Shown here in pieces: positions 40,441-48,494 of a DNA stretch of 64,000 bases. Within the stretch, counting starts at the first letter, position 1. The number at the start of each line of letters is the position of its first letter. The translations under genes were made by a program, and so were the position numbers. A model generated the notes under the pieces. That model saw only the letters and a list, made by a program, of their open reading frames with translations, was not told the origin of the DNA and ran no database searches. This stretch comes from an uncultured Ignavibacteria bacterium (GTDB lineage: Bacteria; Bacteroidota; Ignavibacteria; Tepidaquicellales; OLB5): positions 1 to 64,000 of the forward strand of contig CALMYL010000011.1 of the NCBI GenBank assembly GCA_937873695.1, in the 5' to 3' direction.

Positions 40441-41622
40441 ATGAATAAAAGGCTCATAAAATTACTAAAGAAGAACAAAAAGACAGTCATCGGACTCCTG
40501 TCCGGAACTTCTGTTGATTCCATAGATGCTGTCCTGGTTCAGATCGCCGGAAGCGGTTTAGAAACAAGGATCAAGGTCACTGATTTTACAGAACTGCCCA
40601 TTCCAAAGGATGTCAGGCAGGCAATATTCAGGAATTCAGATAAAAAGACCGCAAGAGTTGATGAGATCTCAGGACTTAATACCATTATAGGCGCATTGTT
40701 TTCTGATGCTGTCCTGAAAATCCTTAGAAGAAACAAATTGAATCCGGCTTCCGTTGATCTGATTGGTTCACACGGGCAAACCATTCACCATTTACCCGCC
40801 AAAACTGATTATGTTGGCTACAGGATGAAATCAACTCTTCAGATCGGCGATCCTTCAATAATTGCTAATTTGACAGGTATTACCACTGTGGGTGATTTCA
40901 GAATAGCGGATTGCGCAGTTGATGGCGACGGTGCTCCGCTGGTGCCTTATCTCGATCATGTAATGTTCACCCACAAAAGCAAAAACCGTGCTTTGCTGAA
41001 TATTGGCGGAATAGCAAATATTACGGTACTGAAAAAAAATGCCCGTAAGCAGGACGTTTTTGCTTTTGATACGGGTCCGGGTAATATGCTTATTGACGGA
41101 ACAATGTACCACCTTTTTAAAATGAAATATGACAAGAACAGTTTTGCCGGCAAAAGAGGAATTCTTGCACCTGAATTGTTCAACTTTCTGCTAACTGACC
41201 CGGTATACCAGGCTCAGCCACCAAAATCAACCGGGAGGGAGCATTACGGAATGGAATTCCAGAAAAGGCTCCTGGGAAAATTCAGGAAGGTGAATAAGTT
41301 CGATTTTATCAGAACGGTCACGGAATTCACTGCATTTTCGATCTGGTATAATTACAATAATTTTATTGAGAATGAAGTCAAGGTAGATGAGCTAATAGTA
41401 AGCGGGGGCGGAGCGCATAACCCGCTTTTGATGAAGTTACTGAAGAATTATTTCAAAGGAGTAAAAGTATCAAAGTTAGAAATGAACGGAATAACAGCGA
41501 AGAACAAGGAAGCAGTGTTGTTTGCTGTTCTTGCAAATGAGTGTATTGCAGGGAATCCGGCTAATATGAACCGCGTTACAGGCTCAACCAAGGATGTTAT
41601 TCTGGGGAAGATATGCCAGTAA
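40441..41622 (+). CDS. anmK: Anhydro-N-acetylmuramic acid kinase
   Basis: Product of 393 residues. GLLSGTSVDSIDAVLVQI is the family's N-terminal phosphate-binding signature; IGSHGQTIHH, ADCAVDGDGAPLVPYLD and FDTGPGNMLID follow in order, and the C-terminal part has the SGGGAHNPLLM segment. It recycles anhydroMurNAc released from peptidoglycan by phosphorylation and ring opening. A TAAATTTG element lies only 8 bp before the ATG without a matching TTG box. Confidence 0.95.
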   Translation: MNKRLIKLLKKNKKTVIGLLSGTSVDSIDAVLVQIAGSGLETRIKVTDFTELPIPKDVRQAIFRNSDKKTARVDEISGLNTIIGALFSDAVLKILRRNKLNPASVDLIGSHGQTIHHLPAKTDYVGYRMKSTLQIGDPSIIANLTGITTVGDFRIADCAVDGDGAPLVPYLDHVMFTHKSKNRALLNIGGIANITVLKKNARKQDVFAFDTGPGNMLIDGTMYHLFKMKYDKNSFAGKRGILAPELFNFLLTDPVYQAQPPKSTGREHYGMEFQKRLLGKFRKVNKFDFIRTVTEFTAFSIWYNYNNFIENEVKVDELIVSGGGAHNPLLMKLLKNYFKGVKVSKLEMNGITAKNKEAVLFAVLANECIAGNPANMNRVTGSTKDVILGKICQ

Positions 41623-41726
41623 AATGATATTTATTCAGAGTCCTTTTTGGGGGAGACTTTGTTATTAAATTTAAGATTTACGAGCCGTGAATTTGCGGCT
41701 AAAGCCATTTCTTTCTTTGTAATTAT

Positions 41727-41746
41727 CCACGACCTGAAGGTCGTGG
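41727..41746. repeat. REP-like palindrome CCACGACCT..AGGTCGTGG
   Basis: A 9-bp perfect stem with a 2-base centre; the partner at 41824-41843 has the same ends but a different core, which points to a related family rather than a simple duplicate. Confidence 0.7.
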
Positions 41747-41823
41747 CAATACATGCACATAAGCAATGACTGGTATTGCATTTTTTCAGGAATTAAAGTG
41801 AAGTGTAAATATTTATTTAATAG

Positions 41824-41843
41824 CCACGGTCTTCAGACCGTGG
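41824..41843. repeat. REP-like palindrome CCACGGTCT..AGACCGTGG
   Basis: A 9-bp perfect stem with a 2-base centre, about 80 bp from a sister palindrome with the same ends. Not followed by a T-run, so it is not an ordinary terminator. Confidence 0.7.
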
Positions 41844-41997
41844 GTTTGATTAACATCATAAATAGGGCTTTAGCCCTGATTTCTGTAGCTTTATTAAAGA
41901 CAAAAGCAGTTCAGTTATTTTTATCATTTCTTTAAAACAATCTGAATACATTTATGTACAGACAGGAATCTCTGTGCTGCTAATTGGAATAAAATTT

Positions 41998-42720
41998 ATG
42001 TTCAAAGATAAAGTAGCAATCGTAACGGGCGGCACGGGAGCATTAGGCAGGGTAATTGTCAATCATTTTGCGGCTCAGGGGATGAAGGTCTATGTTCCTG
42101 TGCGCTCAATGCCTGAATTTATGAAGGTTTTTGAGCAAAATGATGAAGCAGAGTTCCGGGGATTACCCAAGCGTTACGGATTGCCATGTGATGCCACCAA
42201 TGAAGGAGAAGTAAAGGAATTCTGCGATAATGTGGTTAAGCAGGAAAAACGGATTGATTTCCTTATCAACACCGTCGGTGGTTATCACCCCAAAAAAATG
42301 ATAGCTGATACTGACAGAGAGCTTATTGAGAAGCAGCTAATGCTGAACTTCTACACTACGTTTAACTTTACGAAGCACGCATTAACTTATTTCAAAATAA
42401 ATAACTTCGGGCGGGTTGTCTCGATCGGAGCTAAGCCCGCAGTTGAAACAACTGCCGGCAAGTTTGCATATTCATTCAGCAAAGCAGGAGTAATAAATCT
42501 GATGCAAACCCTCGTCGAAGAGCATAAGGCGGATAATATCACATTCAATTCCATCATACCAAGTGTTATTGATACTCCGGCAAATCGCGAAAGCATGCAG
42601 AACCAGGACTTTTCGACTTGGGTAACTCCACAGGAAATTGCCGAAACATGTTTATTTTTGATGGGGGATGGAGCGAGATCATTCAGGGGTAATGTTGTGA
42701 AGATGTATGGGGCAGCGTGA
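41998..42720 (+). CDS. Short-chain dehydrogenase/reductase
   Basis: Product of 240 residues from the ATG at 41998 (MFKDKVAIVTGGTGALG); the frame is open from 41974 but the shorter start gives the usual SDR N-terminus. The NAD(P) motif TGGTGALG is near residues 9-16, NTVGG corresponds to the NAG-type loop, and the catalytic Tyr-x3-Lys is YSFSKAG (Tyr and Lys present); a serine precedes it at VVSIGAK. The substrate is unknown. Palindrome-rich DNA precedes it and an AT-rich module follows, so it is at the edge of an accessory region. Confidence 0.82.
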   Translation: MFKDKVAIVTGGTGALGRVIVNHFAAQGMKVYVPVRSMPEFMKVFEQNDEAEFRGLPKRYGLPCDATNEGEVKEFCDNVVKQEKRIDFLINTVGGYHPKKMIADTDRELIEKQLMLNFYTTFNFTKHALTYFKINNFGRVVSIGAKPAVETTAGKFAYSFSKAGVINLMQTLVEEHKADNITFNSIIPSVIDTPANRESMQNQDFSTWVTPQEIAETCLFLMGDGARSFRGNVVKMYGAA

Positions 42721-42766
42721 TAAAAAATAAGGTGTTTTTTAAACTCATTTTTAATTAATTTGAATT

Positions 42767-44008
42767 ATGAAGAGTAACAATTTTTACATATCTAGTGTTA
42801 GCATAACTGATTACAAATCAATCCAAGAAGTGGAAGTTGAATTAGATGATAGTCTAGCAATAATAATCGGACCTAATGGCGCAGGAAAGTCTAATTTTCT
42901 AGAAGTTCTAAATCATATTGGTTATAATCAAATTCTTTTTCCGCGAGGATTAAATAATGTCCCACGAAATTTAAGCTATTCTGTTACGTTCAAGAGGAAC
43001 TCTAAAGAAAAAGTAAAAGAAGTTATATTATCGATTTCACCTACAACTAATCTTAAAGACAAAAACAACGAATTCCTTTCTTTTAATGTAACCGTTATAA
43101 TGAAAAGTGAAGGTGAAGATAACAAAGAATTGACTTTTAATACTTCAAATGAAGAGGATACACAAACCAAATTAATTGAAATAAGAAAAGAAGTCCGACC
43201 ATTATTGAATAATTTTGTTAGATTTATTAAATATAATTTTGACTATAACTCTGTTTTTTTGAGTAAACCGCAATCTTATATCTTCAATAAACGAAACGAA
43301 ACCATAGATGCTAAAGAAAAAATAGATGGAAGTTTATTCTTGCTTAGGTATTTGAATTTAAGATATCAGTTTTCAATGGATGATGAGATAACGGATATAA
43401 TTACTTCGGAAGGTACTGTTGATGAAAATCTCATAATTGAAAATAAAATACGAGAAATATTGTTGACTGAATTTAATGACACAATAAACGAAAGTGTGAG
43501 AGAGGATTTTGCAACATACAGCCCCATCAAAGATATTAGATTAAGCAAGAATATTAATGTCAATCTAAACGAGGATAATATTATTATATCAAATATTATT
43601 ATGGAATTCAATGTTAATGATGATTGGGTTCCTTGGGATTGGCTTTCTGATGGAACTAAAAGATTATTTTATATAATTTCTGAAGTCTCTTTAACTTATG
43701 GTGGAATAATTTTAATTGAAGAACCTGAACTTGGTATACATCCTCATCAGTTACATATATTAATGGATTATATAAAAAGCAAATCTACTAATAATCAATT
43801 TATTATCTCTACACATTCACCCCAAGTTTTAAATTGCCTTAAACCCAATGAATTAGAAAAAATCATTATTTCGAAGATGTCTCAAAATGGATCAACATTT
43901 AGACATTTGAATGAAGTTGAAATTAAGAAAGCAAATGTGTATATGAAGGAAGTAGGTTATCTCAGTCAATATTGGTTGCATTCGACGTTAGAGGATGAGA
44001 ATGACTAA
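42767..44008 (+). CDS. AAA/ABC-type ATPase of an OLD/RloA/PARIS-like defence pair
   Basis: Product of 413 residues. N-terminal Walker A GPNGAGKSNFLE near residues 34-45, as in SMC-like AAA_15/AAA_21 ATPases; ABC-type signature WLSDGTKRLF, Walker B ILIEEPELGIHPHQ and switch histidine ISTHSPQVL in the C-terminal half. No nuclease motif is visible in this protein itself. The next gene, overlapping by 8-14 bp, is a small protein with TOPRIM-like acidic motifs. The pair resembles split OLD, RloA-RloB or PARIS (AriA-AriB) modules by organisation; family membership is inferred. The gene is conspicuously AT-rich compared with its surroundings, which suggests acquisition by transfer. Confidence 0.78.
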   Translation: MKSNNFYISSVSITDYKSIQEVEVELDDSLAIIIGPNGAGKSNFLEVLNHIGYNQILFPRGLNNVPRNLSYSVTFKRNSKEKVKEVILSISPTTNLKDKNNEFLSFNVTVIMKSEGEDNKELTFNTSNEEDTQTKLIEIRKEVRPLLNNFVRFIKYNFDYNSVFLSKPQSYIFNKRNETIDAKEKIDGSLFLLRYLNLRYQFSMDDEITDIITSEGTVDENLIIENKIREILLTEFNDTINESVREDFATYSPIKDIRLSKNINVNLNEDNIIISNIIMEFNVNDDWVPWDWLSDGTKRLFYIISEVSLTYGGIILIEEPELGIHPHQLHILMDYIKSKSTNNQFIISTHSPQVLNCLKPNELEKIIISKMSQNGSTFRHLNEVEIKKANVYMKEVGYLSQYWLHSTLEDEND

Positions 44009-44582
44009 ATTAAAAATAGGTTTGATTGGTGAAGACCCTAATGATACAAACTCTATACAGAATTTATTAATTCGAAAATATTCTGAAAAAGTATATTTCA
44101 AAAAATTGATAAGAAATATAAAAGGGTTCTATTTGGACAATCCTAAAACACTACGCTCTTTAGAGATAGAATTTGAGGATCAAAAGCCTTTTTTTGTAAT
44201 TGTGATAAGGGATTTAGATGGATTACCAGAAGATAGTGCAAAAATAGGAGTAATAACAAACTGGTTTGATTCAATTAATAAGAAGCTCAATAACACGGGC
44301 ATTTTTTTACTAAATATTTTTGAATTAGAAGCTCTGATTTTTGCAAATATTGATGTGTTTAATAAAGCATATAAAACTAAGATCAAACAAAATAGGAATC
44401 CTATGTATATTAAGGAACCAAAGGAAGAATTAATGAGGAAATCAAGGCAAGTGAATATTAAAAAGGAATATGAAGAGAGTCACGCACCAGCTATATTCGA
44501 AAAACTAGATTTAGATGTTTTGGCAAAAAATTGTTTGTACTTCAGGCAATTTATGGATGCTTTTGAGAAACAATTGAGCTAA
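43995..44582 (+). CDS. Small TOPRIM-like (possible nuclease) partner of the AAA ATPase
   Basis: Product of 195 residues (or 193 from ATG 44001, which has GAGGA at better spacing). It begins LKIGLIGEDPNDTNSIQNLL, placing a Glu (Glu13) where TOPRIM folds carry their first acid; Asp73-Leu-Asp75 in FVIVIRDLDGL matches the D-x-D of TOPRIM; FELEALIFANI and LKN-like helices follow. This resembles DUF4276/DUF4435/RloB-type small TOPRIM proteins, but I cannot assign the exact family. It overlaps the ATPase gene, so the two are probably translated together. It shares the same AT-rich base composition. A nuclease that cuts host RNA or DNA after phage sensing is the leading hypothesis. Confidence 0.68.
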   Translation: MRMTKLKIGLIGEDPNDTNSIQNLLIRKYSEKVYFKKLIRNIKGFYLDNPKTLRSLEIEFEDQKPFFVIVIRDLDGLPEDSAKIGVITNWFDSINKKLNNTGIFLLNIFELEALIFANIDVFNKAYKTKIKQNRNPMYIKEPKEELMRKSRQVNIKKEYEESHAPAIFEKLDLDVLAKNCLYFRQFMDAFEKQLS

Positions 44583-44617
44583 ATCGTTATGAATAACATT
44601 TTAAAAAACGCAATTCG

Positions 44618-45568
44618 TCAATACTTATAATCGATCCTAAGGATCTTCAGTTTATTTTCGTCTGTAGCCGCATAAATAAACTTACCATCTACTACCGCTA
44701 TCCTGTTCAATTTATCTTTGAATTTATAGTTCCCCGCAAAATAATATGAGCCCGGAGAGTCGTTGTAAAATCCTTCAATTGACTTATCATCGGCTACCCA
44801 TACATAAAAATTCGAAGCAACTACCTGGTGTGAGTTCTTCCTGCCGAAGATGTTAAATTCCCATTTGGGGTTGGGCAGTTTGGAAATATCAAGCACCTGC
44901 ACTCCAGTAGAGCCCTGCGGAATGTACGCGGTAATGCCATCTACATATGGCTCATAAAAGCTGGAGCCTGAGCTGTATGAACCGACAATTTGTAATGTTG
45001 ATTTATCCGCAACATCGATAATTGAAAGATTTCCGCTTGAGCTTGATATATATGCTTTATTATTTGATACAAATAAGCCATTTGAATTAAATGGTACTAT
45101 CTGTGTGTTTTTGTAAACGGGAAAGTCAGCTACATTTACATCATAAACCTGCAAACCGGCGTCTTCGTTGAGAGCATATAGATAACCTTTATCTATCACA
45201 ATTTTCTTTACAGATCCGTTAATGCTGATAGATGTCCTTTTTGCTATTGGTGATTTGGAGAAATCAAAAACACCAATAGAATTATTGGAATAAAGGGCGT
45301 AACAAAAATGTCCAATGAACGCAATACTCTTTGCCCCGCTAATTTCGCTTAATTCAGTTGCAGTTATATTATAGGGGTCTTTGATCGAAACCGCGTAAAC
45401 TGATCCTTGTGTGATTACGTATGCATTATCAAATAATACTATATCATAGGGTTCGTTTGTGAATTTGACCTCATTTATCTGTTCTAAATATATCTTACCG
45501 GCCATTGTATTGCTGAATAAGGGCGAAAGAACCAGAATTACAAGTAATGCTAAGAGAGCGTTTTTCAT
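44618..45568 (-). CDS. Exported beta-propeller protein (LVIVD-like repeats)
   Basis: Product of 316 residues. Signal peptide MKNALLALLVILVLSPLFSNTMAG, then repeats with GYLYALNEDAGLQVYDV, KAYISSSSGNLSIIDVADKS and GSTGVQVLDISKLPN, the pattern of LVIVD-repeat propellers. No T9SS tail and no lipobox are seen, so a periplasmic location is most likely. It converges on the ATPase/TOPRIM pair with 35 bp between the stop codons. Role unknown. Confidence 0.7.
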   Translation of the reverse strand: MKNALLALLVILVLSPLFSNTMAGKIYLEQINEVKFTNEPYDIVLFDNAYVITQGSVYAVSIKDPYNITATELSEISGAKSIAFIGHFCYALYSNNSIGVFDFSKSPIAKRTSISINGSVKKIVIDKGYLYALNEDAGLQVYDVNVADFPVYKNTQIVPFNSNGLFVSNNKAYISSSSGNLSIIDVADKSTLQIVGSYSSGSSFYEPYVDGITAYIPQGSTGVQVLDISKLPNPKWEFNIFGRKNSHQVVASNFYVWVADDKSIEGFYNDSPGSYYFAGNYKFKDKLNRIAVVDGKFIYAATDENKLKILRIDYKY

Positions 45569-45594
45569 AATATTTTTCTAATTTAGGTATAGTA

Positions 45595-45624
45595 CAAAAT
45601 TGCAGAAAAATACAAAAAAATCAA
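45595..45624 (-). promoter_or_regulatory. Probable promoter of the propeller protein gene
   Basis: On the minus strand TTG, 19 bp, CAATTTTG, one mismatch from TAnnTTTG; it would start transcription about 20 nt before the gene's ATG. Confidence 0.45.
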
Positions 45625-45686
45625 AGTGAGATGAAGTTTTGAAGTTGTAAATTTTTGTAAACTAAAAACTGACCTCACCCCATGCA

Positions 45687-45730
45687 GCACTTTGAGTGCC
45701 GTATACCCCTCTCCAAAGGAAAGGGGTATA
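45687..45730. repeat. Pair of AAAG-centred palindromes
   Basis: GCACTTTGAGTGC at 45687-45699 and TATACCCCT..AGGGGTATA at 45702-45730, the second with an inner TCCAAAGGA. No T-run follows on the minus strand, so they are not a normal terminator for the aminotransferase gene. They share the CAAAG/CTTTG centre with the hairpins inserted in the tRNA-Val-like copies near 50 kb. Confidence 0.65.
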
Positions 45731-45740
45731 AATGCACAGC

Positions 45741-46898
45741 CTATAAAACTGACTTAATTCTTTTTATAGCTTCGTTGATATTTTCAACTGAATTGGCATA
45801 TGAGAATCTTATATAGCCTTCGCCGTAAGAACCGAAAGATGTTCCCGATAGACATGCTACGCCTGCTTCATAAAGCAGCTTATCAGCCAGTTCCTTTGAT
45901 TTATATCCTGTTCCGGTTATATTGGGGAATGCGTAGAAAGCGCCATCCGGGGTTGAGCAGTTGAATCCTTTAATTGAATTCAAGCCATCAACTATGATAT
46001 GCCTTCTCCTGTCGAACTCAGCTACAATTGCGTCAACCGCATCCTGCGGACCTGTTAATGCTTCAATGCAGCCTTTCTGCACAAATGCGTTGTTGCAGGA
46101 ATTACTGTTAACCATAAGTTTGGTTATTACCGGCGCAAGTTCAGTATTCATGATGCCGTAACCGGCTCTCCAGCCTGTCATAGCATATGTCTTTGAAAAT
46201 CCATCAAGGATGATTGTTCTGTCTTTGTATCCGGGTAATTTGGAAATTGAAAACGATTCAGCTCCGTCATAACATATCCTTGAATATATTTCATCGGATA
46301 GAACCATGCAATCTCTGTTCTTAAGTATCTCAGCGATAGCTTCTATATCTTTCCTTGGAATTGTTTTACCTGTGGGATTTCCCGGTGTATTAATAATTAC
46401 AAGTCTTGTTTTATCTGTAACATTTTTCTCAAATTCCTTCAAATCAATATTAAAGTTATTTTCCTGTGTTAAAGGAATCGGCACCGCTTTGGCACCGGTG
46501 AAGTTGATCATAGATTCATAAATAGGGAAACCCGGATTTGGGTACATAGCTTCATCACCATGCTGCAGAAGAGCGAGTATTACAAAAAACATGATAGGCT
46601 TTGCTCCTGGGGTCATAACAACGTTATCTGCGGTAAAATCTACACCGCGTGTTCTTGAAACATATTCAGCAATAACTTTCCTGAGCTCAGGTGTTCCTGC
46701 TGCGCCTGTGTAATGAGTATCACCTGCCTGTATCGATCTTACAGCGGCATCGCAAATGTTTTTTGGGGTAGGGAAGTCCGGTTCACCTATTTGTAAATGT
46801 ATAATATTTTTGCCTTCTGCTTCAAGTGCTTTGGCTTTTGCAAGGACCTCAAATGCTGTTTCTGTTCCCAGTCTGGATATTCCGTCAGCGAATTTCAT
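45741..46898 (-). CDS. Class I/II pyridoxal-phosphate aminotransferase (aspartate aminotransferase-like)
   Basis: Product of 385 residues. N-terminal HLQIGEPDFPTPKNICDAA, INTPGNPTGKTIPR (substrate/PLP Asn region), LSDEIYSRICYDG (Asp and Tyr), and LDGFSKTYAMTGWRAGYGI, which contains the PLP-binding Lys and the phosphate-binding Arg. It most resembles the AspC/PatA branch, so aspartate or another amino acid with 2-oxoglutarate is likely; exact specificity cannot be read. Confidence 0.88.
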   Translation of the reverse strand: MKFADGISRLGTETAFEVLAKAKALEAEGKNIIHLQIGEPDFPTPKNICDAAVRSIQAGDTHYTGAAGTPELRKVIAEYVSRTRGVDFTADNVVMTPGAKPIMFFVILALLQHGDEAMYPNPGFPIYESMINFTGAKAVPIPLTQENNFNIDLKEFEKNVTDKTRLVIINTPGNPTGKTIPRKDIEAIAEILKNRDCMVLSDEIYSRICYDGAESFSISKLPGYKDRTIILDGFSKTYAMTGWRAGYGIMNTELAPVITKLMVNSNSCNNAFVQKGCIEALTGPQDAVDAIVAEFDRRRHIIVDGLNSIKGFNCSTPDGAFYAFPNITGTGYKSKELADKLLYEAGVACLSGTSFGSYGEGYIRFSYANSVENINEAIKRIKSVL

Positions 46899-46999
46899 GA
46901 TTATTTAATTTTTATTTTGTTTTGAATAGGTCTTTAACTGATTTATTGATACAATAATTTTTTTCTTATTAAATTTCTGATTCCGCAATCCGCAATCCA

Positions 47000-47713
47000 T
47001 CATGTTTCTCCAAGGTACGCTTTTCTCACCTCGGGATTGCTTTCAAGCTCTTTTGCGGGACCCTCAAGAATTATCCTCCCTGTTTCAAGCACATAACCGT
47101 AATTGGCAACTGATAAAGCCAAGTTAGCATTCTGTTCTACAAGCAGGATTGTCATTCCAAGCGTTTTATTTATCTCAACAATTTTTTCAAAAATTGTTTT
47201 TGTGAGTAGCGGCGCAATTCCAAGTGATGGCTCATCCAGCAGAAGCATTTTTGGTTTTGACATCAACGCCCTGGAAATTGCCAGCATTTGCTGTTCGCCT
47301 CCTGAAAGTGTGCCGCCCGGCTGTTTTATTCTTTCTTTAAGCCTGGGGAAAATGGCGAATATAAAATCAAGGTCTTTAGCAAAGTTCTCTTTATCTTTCC
47401 TTAAGTACGCTCCCATATCCAGGTTCTCTTTAACAGTAAGGTTAGCAAATATCAGCCTTCCTTCAGGTACCTGGCACAGACCCATTTCAACAATTTTATG
47501 TGCAGGCAGAGATGTGATATCCTTGCCGTCATATAACACTTTGCTGCCTTCGGCAGCTTTTACAATATTTGAAATGGCCCTGAGAGTTGTGGTTTTACCG
47601 GCGCCGTTAGCGCCTATGAGCGTAATGATAGACTTTTCAGGAACATCTATAGAAATTCCCTTGATTGCATTAATAGCGCCGTAATTTACCCGCAGGTTCT
47701 CTACTTTAAGCAT
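47000..47713 (-). CDS. livF: Branched-chain amino acid ABC transporter ATP-binding protein (LivF-like)
   Basis: Product of 237 residues. Walker A GANGAGKTTTLRAISNIV, ABC signature LSGGEQQMLAISRAL, Walker B LLLDEPSLGIAPLL, with the LivF-specific VPEGRLIFANLTVKENLDMGAYLR segment. It powers uptake through LivH/LivM-type channels. It starts 1 bp after the livG stop, in one minus-strand operon livM-livG-livF. Confidence 0.92.
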   Translation of the reverse strand: MLKVENLRVNYGAINAIKGISIDVPEKSIITLIGANGAGKTTTLRAISNIVKAAEGSKVLYDGKDITSLPAHKIVEMGLCQVPEGRLIFANLTVKENLDMGAYLRKDKENFAKDLDFIFAIFPRLKERIKQPGGTLSGGEQQMLAISRALMSKPKMLLLDEPSLGIAPLLTKTIFEKIVEINKTLGMTILLVEQNANLALSVANYGYVLETGRIILEGPAKELESNPEVRKAYLGET

Positions 47714-47714
47714 A

Positions 47715-48485
47715 CTATTTTTTTGCCGGTTCTCCTAAATACGCTTCTATTACTTTGGGATCGTTTTGTATCTCTGCCGGTTTGCCTTCGGCTATTTTTT
47801 TGCCGTAATCAATAACATATATGCGCTCGCAAATACCCATAACTACGTTCATATCATGCTCTACAAGTAATATAGAAATATTGAACTTATCCTTAACTGT
47901 CTGAATCAGTTTCATCAGGTCCTTTTTTTCAGAGGGGTTCATTCCGGCAGCGGGTTCATCAAGCAAAAGCAGCTTTGGTTTTGTGGCAAGCGCCCTTACT
48001 ATTTCAAGCTTTCTCTGGTCGCCGTACGGCAGATTCTTAGCATATTCGTCTTTATCAACATGCAGGTCAAATATTTCAAGCAGTGAGTGGATCTCATCAT
48101 CAATTTCCTTCTCTTCTGCGTGATATTTCTTAAGCTGGATCACAGAACTGAAAAGTTTTGACTTACAGCTATTATTGTATGAAACTCTTACGTTATCCTT
48201 AACCGATAAACTCTGGCAAAGCCTGATGTTCTGAAAAGTTCTGGCAATTCCTTTATGCGTAACCTGGAAGGGTTTATACTTTACAATACTCTCGCCATTA
48301 AACAGCACATCACCTTCGGTGGGGTCATAAACGCCGGTAATAATGTTGAATACAGTAGTTTTGCCTGCACCGTTTGGACCGATCAATCCAACGAGTTCGT
48401 TCTGCCGCACAACTGCATCCAATGAATCGACCGCCGTTAAACCGCCGAATCTTATAGTGCAATTATTTAGTGTTAATATATCCAA
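47715..48485 (-). CDS. livG: Branched-chain amino acid ABC transporter ATP-binding protein (LivG-like)
   Basis: Product of 256 residues. Walker A GPNGAGKTTVFNIITG, signature LPYGDQRKLEIVRALA (as usual for LivG), Walker B LLLDEPAAGMNPSEK, and VTHKGIARTFQNIRLCQSLSVKDN. The C-terminal MNVVMGICERIYVIDYGKKIAEG is typical of LivG. Partner ATPase of LivF. Confidence 0.93.
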   Translation of the reverse strand: MDILTLNNCTIRFGGLTAVDSLDAVVRQNELVGLIGPNGAGKTTVFNIITGVYDPTEGDVLFNGESIVKYKPFQVTHKGIARTFQNIRLCQSLSVKDNVRVSYNNSCKSKLFSSVIQLKKYHAEEKEIDDEIHSLLEIFDLHVDKDEYAKNLPYGDQRKLEIVRALATKPKLLLLDEPAAGMNPSEKKDLMKLIQTVKDKFNISILLVEHDMNVVMGICERIYVIDYGKKIAEGKPAEIQNDPKVIEAYLGEPAKK

Positions 48486-48494
48486 TATAGCTTT

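Larger units (their letters stand above)
41623..41997. other. Intergenic region with several small palindromes
   Basis: No gene. It contains four hairpin-forming sequences: GGCTAAAGCC (41697-41706), CCACGACCT-GA-AGGTCGTGG (41727-41746), CCACGGTCT-TC-AGACCGTGG (41824-41843) and AGGGCTTTAGCCCT (41864-41877). The second and third have unrelated arm cores yet both begin CCACG and end CGTGG. They resemble REP-like extragenic elements of Bacteroidota. Confidence 0.7.

Noticed and set aside
41753-41935. 60-residue open frame between anmK and the SDR gene
   Set aside because: It crosses two REP-like palindromes, has no ribosome binding site and no recognisable domain.
45687-45730. Terminator for the aminotransferase gene
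   Set aside because: No T-run follows the palindromes on the minus strand, so they look like repeats rather than a terminator.
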